This document shows, piece by piece, positions 33,060 through 41,683 of a stretch of 41,683 nt of DNA. Position numbers and translations under genes: made by a program. The DNA lies in NCBI GenBank assembly GCA_039111635.1, contig JBCAQO010000064.1:1-41683 (forward strand), given 5' to 3'. The notes beneath the pieces are model-generated. The model saw only the letters and a program-made list of their open reading frames with translations. It was not told the origin of the DNA and ran no database searches. Origin of the DNA: Heterobasidion occidentale. Taxonomy: Eukaryota > Basidiomycota > Agaricomycetes > Russulales > Bondarzewiaceae. Position 1 is the stretch's first letter. Every line of letters begins with the position of its first letter.

Positions 33060-34623
33060 CTATACAGCGTGCCGCAGGATGACCATGAGCCCGTCAGAGT
33101 GAGCGGAGAAGATGGAGTCGACGGCCATTTCCTGGTCTTGGTTGGGTCCGCGCGTCCGCACACGCGGGCGTGCTGTCGCAGGTGCGGCGCTATGAGTGTG
33201 GGATCGCGCTGCAGAATCCCTGGCGCCAGTGCCGCCGTGTTGTCCGTGGCGGTGTCGCGATGGTGGCGGGTCGGGGTGTCGATCGCTGTCGCCCGTCATC
33301 AGTGAGGTGAGTCATTGACTGCGAAGCTGAGCGTCGCGCCTACCTCGAATCTCTGCCCACTAGGGAGAGCGTGAACTTTCCAAAGCCAAATCCACCATCA
33401 CTCGGCTGCCCTCGCTCGTTGACGCCCCATCCTTTGACAGCATCGATCCAGCTGCGAACGAGCTCCTCGTCTCTCTTGATGACAAAGTCGAAGAAGCTAC
33501 GGCCCATGATTTTCGTCGTTGAGAGGAAGCTATCGTTCGAACAGTAGATGATTGGACAGCTCAGAGAGAAGCGGTCCAGGATCAGCGCAGTCCGGATAGA
33601 CTGTTTCGGCAGAGGGTCAAAGGTGATAGGTTCTGGCTTGGGCACCGGAGGTTGGGGCGTAACCTCCCTGTCCTTGCTCTTGCCTTTGTCTTTACCCTTG
33701 TCTTTGGCATCCTCGTCTTCATCGTCTTCGACGTCCTTCAGAGTTTCTTTGCTGGCGGAGCTGTCTGCAGTCGATTCAGTAGTCGATTCCGGCGAGCCAG
33801 GGTCGGTGAGGGAGTCTGGCAAAGGCACCTGGATGGGACTGGGAGGCATCGGTGACGGATCGTTCCATCGCTAGGAAGAGCAAGGGCTTGAGTACACGAT
33901 GTAAAGAGTCACGCCCAACGAGGGCGCTTACTCTGAATTCGAAGTTTGTAGCTGAAGGGGTGATGATAGTGATTTCCTGGGCTGTCGATGCGTTGTGCAT
34001 GGCCTTTGGGCCCATGGCGGCAAAGGACACGCTACCGACGAGAACGTTATGTGCGACGGTTCGAGACTTGATGTTTGGCGTCAGAAAACAGCATCTCGAA
34101 GTGATGACTAGAGAGCCTACTATTGCGCAGAGTATGTAGCCCTTGTATGGGTCTTTGTGCTTCATACGCAGATATGCGAGGACAGCGGCCTTGTCTTGTC
34201 GTATTGTGTCACTGGAAGAGGCGATCAGGACACGGTGACGGAGAGCGGAAGATGCAAGGAGAGACGCACTAGTGAAGCAGTTTGACCTGAGGAAATTCGT
34301 CTGGATGGACGAGGTCGAGGGACGGAGTGCCGACGAGTTCGTGTGGTTCGTAGCCTAGGACGCATGAATTGGGGGCCGGGGCAGAGACAATGCCGCAGAG
34401 TCTCACCCAACAAGTCGCTGACGGACTCGGTCAGAAACACCCAGCGGGCCTGGATGGTTGAAATTTACAACGGATGAGGAGCGTGAAGGCAGACTGAGAT
34501 GAACGCCGCACATTCTCTGTGAAGTCCACGATGCCGACTGGGTGACGCGGAAGAGGATAAGGAGAGATCAAATGGGGACAGGTCGGGATACGCACTGAAA
34601 GAAACGCAGGGCGAGGAGTCCAT
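33060..34623 (-). CDS. PAS-domain sensor/regulator-like protein
   Basis: Spliced N-terminus MDSSPCVSFIGIVDFTENAR leads directly into a PAS fold: WVFLTESVSDLLGYEPHELV, GTPSLDLVHPDEFPQVK and LLHY, then MKHKDPYKGYILCAI, TVAHNVLVGSVSFA, and STAQEITIITPSATNFEFR. A low-complexity acidic/Lys stretch follows (DVEDDEDEDAKDKGKDKGKS). A second PAS-like part comes next: TALILDRFSLSCPIIYCSND, FFDFVIKRDEELVRSWIDAV and GFGFGKFTLSLVG. A His/Pro/Arg-rich linker precedes the C-terminal AVDSIFSAHSDGLMVILRHA, stop 33060-33062. The start at ATG 34621-34623 was chosen because its exon joins in frame to the PAS part across a 5' intron. I see no kinase, GATA finger or LOV cysteine motif, so it is not a complete White Collar protein. 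Ligand and partners are unknown. It diverges from TRM61. Confidence 0.8.
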
Positions 34624-35271
34624 GAGCGGAGAGGAGGACGGAGAGGAGGGCGAAGGAGGGTGAGGGCGAGGAAGGGGAGGGGAGAGAGGGAGAAGGAGGG
34701 GGAGAAGGAGAGGGAAGGGAATGCGGCGGCGGTGGCTGGGAGGTGCCGGATATTGTACCGAAAATGGGAGTGGAGGAGTGGCGAGGGTCTCGACCGGGGC
34801 GGGTTTGCGGGAGCAAGCGAGGAGGCTAACGGACGCGACTGCGACAGTTAAATAACGCAGGAGAGCGTTCTACAACAGGCATAAGCAGACGACAACACTG
34901 GCGCCCATCGTCGTCCCAGCTGAGCGCGCACCCCCCCCCCGTTCAGACTCCGCCTCTCCCCCAGCCCCAGCATCACAGCGGCACTCGCCTCAGCATCCTC
35001 TCCACGCCCAGCCACCCTCCCCCCGACTTCCCTCTCTCTTTTTTGTTTCCGTTCGTCTGCCGCACCCGCAGCCAGGCGCTTCTCAGGGGCCCACCTTGTT
35101 CCCAGATTCGCTCGTCCTTTCGAATCTGACCCCAATCTCGGCTCCGCGTGCGCATGCTGATTAAGATCCATCAAATCTGAACCTCCCCTGCCCGCGTTTC
35201 CCACGCTCTGCTTGCAGCCGCTCCAGTCGCTCGTGCCGTGTCCAGTCCGCCGCAAGCCTGCTCTGAATCAG
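34624..35271. promoter_or_regulatory. Shared divergent promoter region, PAS protein / TRM61
   Basis: 648 bp between divergent starts. It contains a purine-rich run on the plus strand (34625-34730, GGAGAGGAGG-like), a 12-base poly-C near 34926-34940 and a polypyrimidine run (34980-35050). No gene. Confidence 0.5.
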
Positions 35272-37401
<2,130 letters not shown>

Positions 37402-37568
37402 AGGTCCTTTCTACCCCGATCCTCCCTCATCTCGGATGACATCCGTTCGCTGACGCGAAAATCCCCTCGCGTCTCGGGATGCACACGGATAGTCATACAT
37501 AAATACTAAAAACGAGAGTTGGTGTAGGCACGACGAAAAATGTAAAGTCGCTGCGAATAAAATGATGT

Positions 37569-40500
37569 TCAGTCTTCGATCGCCCGTCTGTAAGCCTCAT
37601 CCTGCTCCCGCTCCTGCTGGAGTTGAGCGACTGACTTGCCCCGACGACTACGCAGAACTCGTTCGGAAGCAGGCGTAGGCGCCGGCGCCGGCGCTGACAC
37701 TCTCCCTCTCGTGCGCTTTGTTGGCGGAGGCTCGTTCGGCCCATCTGCAGCATCGGACTCGGCGCTCGCGCTACCGGCCCTGGCCCTCTTCCTGCCTTTC
37801 GCCGGTGCCCCCCTCGCTCTCGACGGTGTGCTCTTCCCAGAGCTCGAGGCGTGATTCGCACCCCTGCCACGAGGCATCGCTTTCTTGCTTGCGCTGACGG
37901 GCGAGGGCCGATAAGCTCCAGCTTCCGCGACTGCAGGCTGATCCCGAGCGACCATCGCCGTCGATGACGCGCGCGAACCCACCGCACTCTGATGCACCGA
38001 ATCCAAAGCCGCGAGCTCCGCCATGGACTTGGGCGCGCCACCTCTCACCGGCTGTGGCGGGATGGACACGGGTGACATGTCGCCATCGCTGTCGTCGACG
38101 GTCTCCATTACGAGCGATGGCGACCCGCGATCGCTCAACGAGGCTGACGGCGCGGTGCTGGGACCAGGCTGAGGACCGGGATGTGCCGCCGCTGCGTCCG
38201 GTGCAGAGTCGAGGATCGGGTGCTGGAACTTGGGCAGAGAGTAATGCTGCACGACGTCGTTCGCTGTCGTGAGGAAGCCGCCCGACGCTTGAGCGTCCTG
38301 GGAAATCAGAAAATGCGATTGTAAAACCAGAAGAACAGGTGGCCAAAAAGGCTGAATAACGTCGACGTACGGGGCCTGTTGTTTGCACTGTCACTTCGAT
38401 GTTCTTGCTCAGACCCTGATCATCTCCTCTGCCAGCGTATTGCTCCTGCAATCGCTGTCGTATCCGCAATCCTTGCACTAGCCGCGTCCAGCGCTTGATC
38501 ACCGCCTCTTGGCGCTTGGCTTGTTCTTTGATTGCTGCGTTGTGCTCGTGTTCCCAACATGCCTGCACAAGAGCATCAGTAGCATCACTAGGGCATCGGA
38601 TGAAACTCGCACCTCTAGAACGGTCTGCTCGTTCTCCGCTGCGACGACAATTCCGGTGATGACAGGGAACGCTCTCCGATTTTTGAACTCAAAGTTCGTC
38701 TATCGAGACGTCAAGTATTATTCGTGAGACATGTTCTAGGTGACAGGGGACGTTTACGCACCACTGCCTCTGCGTAATCGAAGCCCAGCTGACGGGCGAC
38801 CTTGCTAGCGCCTTTGTCTGCCAGATCGACGATCATGGTACCTACATGTCAGCGCATGTATCGACAGTCATAAGGAGAGAATAGACGAACTGGGTATATG
38901 GGCTGCCCCAACCGGCAACATGGATGGGACATAGAGATCGATGTTGCCAAAATCGTTTTTTGGAATAATGCCCTGGTGAGACAACTTGATTAGCTATCCA
39001 ACACCCACGAGCGACACCTCAGTTCCGTGAAACGCACTCACATCAACGACAGGTGGCGGCCTATATAGCTCCGTCTGCCTCTCGGCATACAGCCCCTGTA
39101 ACACGTCCGAGCCGTTTCCATCGGCGGTTGCACCCGCCTCTCTGAGGACCTCGATTTCTCTCTTGCGTCCGACCGTCGATGCACGCTGCTTGACGAACTT
39201 CATAGGCTGCTCGCCGGTGCGCACACTTCGGCCACGGCGCATCCAGTTCTCTGCCGTTTTCAGTGACAGAACAGCACTGCGCGCGTACACGGGCTCGCCG
39301 CGGAATTTCCCCAGCTCAGGCGAGTTGGGTTCGATCTCTTGATCGCGATGGAGGTGGCGAGCGAGGACATATCTATACCAGTCGATGAGAGGGGAGAAGA
39401 GGAATGAAAGCAAGGTGGCGAGACGCACAGGGAGTGATCTTTAAAGCCGGCGAGCGTGGTGGGCATGCCCTCGGTGATTTGATTGGCGGCAAGTTCGTCG
39501 TCCTCGAGGTCGTCTCGATGCTACATAATGACGAAAGGCGCCTCGGGGCTCAGTCTGACGGACCATGCCTGTCTTAAGGAGAGAGATGATCTTACAAGCC
39601 GATAAGGCCTCGTGACGATCCCGAGGACCCTCGTCCACCACTCGCGTCTTCCCTTCCCCCCGGCCTGCGCTTTTGCGACTTTCGCACCGTATTCCCGCGC
39701 ATACCTCGGCGTGAGATCTCGTGCGTAACCGTCTTCTTCAAACGCGAGCACGTACGCCATACGGTTGTCAACTCTGGTCGTGCGCGCGATGGCGCGCGTC
39801 GCATTTGCGGAGGATATGGGAGAGGCGGGATCGAAGACTTTGCGCTTGTTGACGATGGCTCGTATGGGATCTACCGGCAGCCAGCGTGCATCCGGGCGTG
39901 AAAATACCTCGGTCCAGAAAATAGGCGGGGTGGTAGTGGGGTCCGGTGGCTCTGTGAGGCGCATCATGGCATCATGCGCAACCATCAGAAGATCTCAGCT
40001 GTCTTCACATAAATATAGACTGGGAAAAGCACGGAAACGCCTACGCACTGAGTGGCAGGCTTGAATTGAGGGTCTGTCCCTTGCTCCTTGTGGCCCGGAG
40101 TTTGATGACGGGTTCCGCCTTCTTCTTTTCTTTGTCTTTGCTCTCCGGTGGAACGAATCCTCCGTCGAGTCTTTCTCCACCTTCCGGAAACTTGCCAGTA
40201 GCGGGAATGTCGACCTCTTCCATGTCCATCTCCTCGTCACCGTGGTCGCTCCCTTCTACAGCTTTTTCCTTGCCCTTATCCCTTCCATTCATGCCCCTCA
40301 GCTTGGGCTTACCTTCCCCTGCTTGCCATGGAACACTCTGCAAGCTCACAACCAGTCTCGCAGGAATGCCGAGGGCCCTGCAAAGTGACGTAAATAACTG
40401 AGCACTCACGTCTCTACTGCCCCATTTCTGCAACGCGTGTTTCATCAGGCTCTTCTCGCTCTTCACGACCTCGCCCTCATCTAACCAGCCTGAATCGATA

Positions 40501-41254
40501 TCACGCCCCTTGCCCTTGCCCTTGCCCTTCTGATCTGTGGGGTCGACCATTCCAGTGGCAAGAAGTTCAGACTGGACGTCATCAAAGATGCGGCTGCGAA
40601 GATGTCCGGACAGCACGACCTCAAAGAAATCTTGGGACCACCACTCGACCAAGCGCAGCATGGCCATCTCGAACATCGTCCCGCGCTGCAGCGCATCGGG
40701 TATGCGTGATTTGTGAATCGTGGCGAAAGTGTTTTGAAGATTGAGTGGAGTCAGGGAGAGAAGACGCGCCTAGACACGCATTGTGCATGCGAGCAGAGGA
40801 TATTGGCGCGTCGCCTCAATGCAGGGATGGTGGGGAACTGGGCACAGAGCTCGTACATACCTGAAGCAAGGGATCGTTGAGCCATTTATTTCGCACCCAC
40901 GCATTTGTCAGAAGAGCGACTGTGTGCACTTTGTGGCAGTCAATGCGCACTAGGCGTTCGGCGTGCGATATGCCTCCTAGCTTCTTCCTACAAGTGTCGA
41001 CATCCACTGAGTATTCGTGCACAATCAAGATAGTGGGTGGGCACATACTTCTCTTCATCTTTTGCTTTCGAAGGATGTTTTCGAAGCGTGATCTCTATGT
41101 TCTGCCTTGTTGAGGGTTCCTGTTCGACGTGAATGTTCTTGAGCAGCGCGGCGTTGGAATCTTCGACGGGAACAGCAACTTCCTCCCAATCCATTTCTTC
41201 GTCATCGGTATCGTCTGGGTTGACGTGCAAATCATCTACATCGTGAATTGTCAT
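37569..41254 (-). CDS. RAD4: DNA damage recognition protein Rad4/XPC
   Basis: Recognises helix-distorting lesions and starts nucleotide excision repair in the nucleus together with Rad23. Segments from the N-terminus: MTIHDVDDLHVNPDDTDDEE, an acidic start; RKHPSKAKDEEK; the transglutaminase-like fold with VRIDCHKVHTVALLTNAWVR, SAQLFTSLCRALGIPARLVV and SLQSVPWQAG, PPIFWTEVFSRPDARWLPVD and MAYVLAFEEDGYARDLTPRY; BHD1 with MPTTLAGFKDH, YVLARHLHRDQEI and GKFRGEPVYARSAVL; BHD2 with YRPPPVVDGIIPKNDFGNID and LYVPSMLPVGAAHIP; BHD3 with GASKVARQLGFDYAEAVTGF and EFKNRRAFPVITGIVVA. The C-terminal tail is long, Ser/Pro/Ala-rich and basic, with the AT-hook-like KRTRGR. Stop 37569-37571. ATG 41252-41254 was chosen as the first in the acidic exon. 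Frame appears intact across about seven introns. Confidence 0.93.
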
Positions 41255-41683
41255 TGTAAACGCAGATTTATTCGAGAGGAAGTCTTGAAGACAGAGAACT
41301 CGGCGAAGAATGACTCCGTCGTATGTCAAGAGGTTCGATCCGCTTCGCCGAGCCTTGATTTGTCCGTGGGAATGATTCTGGGCTCAATTTGCAGAAATTT
41401 TGATTTGTCATACCCTCTGGAGGCACTTTTCGGGCAGATTGGGCCACAATTTTTATATTTGGGCACGGGACGCGGACAAGTCCTAGGAGCGCCAACTTGA
41501 GGAGCTAAGTTCCGAATCTATCATACCTCATTTCCATACACCCTACTTCCGTGGGGAACATATATTGAACACGTCCGTAATACTGGCCATTCCGTACGGA
41601 CTGCGATCGACGACATCCCCCGTTTCGGGGCCATTTCCATACGCATCAATACCTCCTGTTCGGTATGCCGGGGTCCTGGCGAA
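41255..41683. promoter_or_regulatory. 5' flank of RAD4
   Basis: 429 bp up to the window edge. No gene recognised; the small inverted repeat CCCCCGTTTCGGGG lies near 41618-41631. Confidence 0.4.

Overview
The window is nuclear DNA of a filamentous basidiomycete, most likely an Agaricomycete. Coding regions are broken by many introns of about 50-75 nt with GT-AG ends and CTRAY-like branch sites. The proteins are typical fungal housekeeping products, and two multi-pass membrane proteins are of a style common in Agaricomycetes. I named genes by recognising protein motifs; no database search was run.

Layout. 1-3079 (+): C-terminal part of APC2, the cullin subunit of the anaphase-promoting complex, running in from the left edge. 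3284-4822 (-): an Hst2/SIRT2-type sirtuin with two micro-exons. 5511-6737 (+): a secreted class-3 lipase. 7105-10374 (+): AMP deaminase, carrying apparent frameshifts. 11498-12291 (+): a small secreted protein. 12292-20201 is gene-poor: a block of short hairpins (12967-13394), the Snf1/AMPK beta subunit (14568-16367, -, also frameshifted) and a 704-bp element with terminal inverted repeats (18386-19089). 20202-21637 and 22361-23631 (-): two membrane proteins. 24314-25714 (-): a 2-oxoglutarate/Fe(II) oxygenase. 26680-27741: a 389-bp inverted repeat around a 284-bp spacer. 27899-29109 (+): an NTA1-like N-terminal amidase. 29734-30825 (-): methylthioribulose-1-phosphate dehydratase. 33060-34623 (-): a PAS-domain protein. 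35272-37401 (+): TRM61, the tRNA m1A58 methyltransferase catalytic subunit. 37569-41254 (-): Rad4/XPC.

The genes do not form one pathway or cluster. They are independent housekeeping functions (cell cycle, NAD-dependent deacetylation, purine balance, energy sensing, N-degron, methionine salvage, tRNA modification, DNA repair) mixed with lineage-type secreted and membrane proteins. AMP deaminase and the Snf1 beta subunit both belong to adenylate energy balance, but nothing shows that they are linked here.

Three things deserve attention. (1) About eight small deletions, nearly all of one base from a homopolymer, break the reading frames of three conserved genes; this looks more like base-calling error than decay. 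(2) Splicing is unusual: exons of 10, 8 and probably 3 nt, GC-AG introns and one 487-nt intron. (3) Three structured non-coding elements are present: a hairpin array with a recurring AGCG loop, a TA-flanked TIR element and a long near-perfect inverted repeat.
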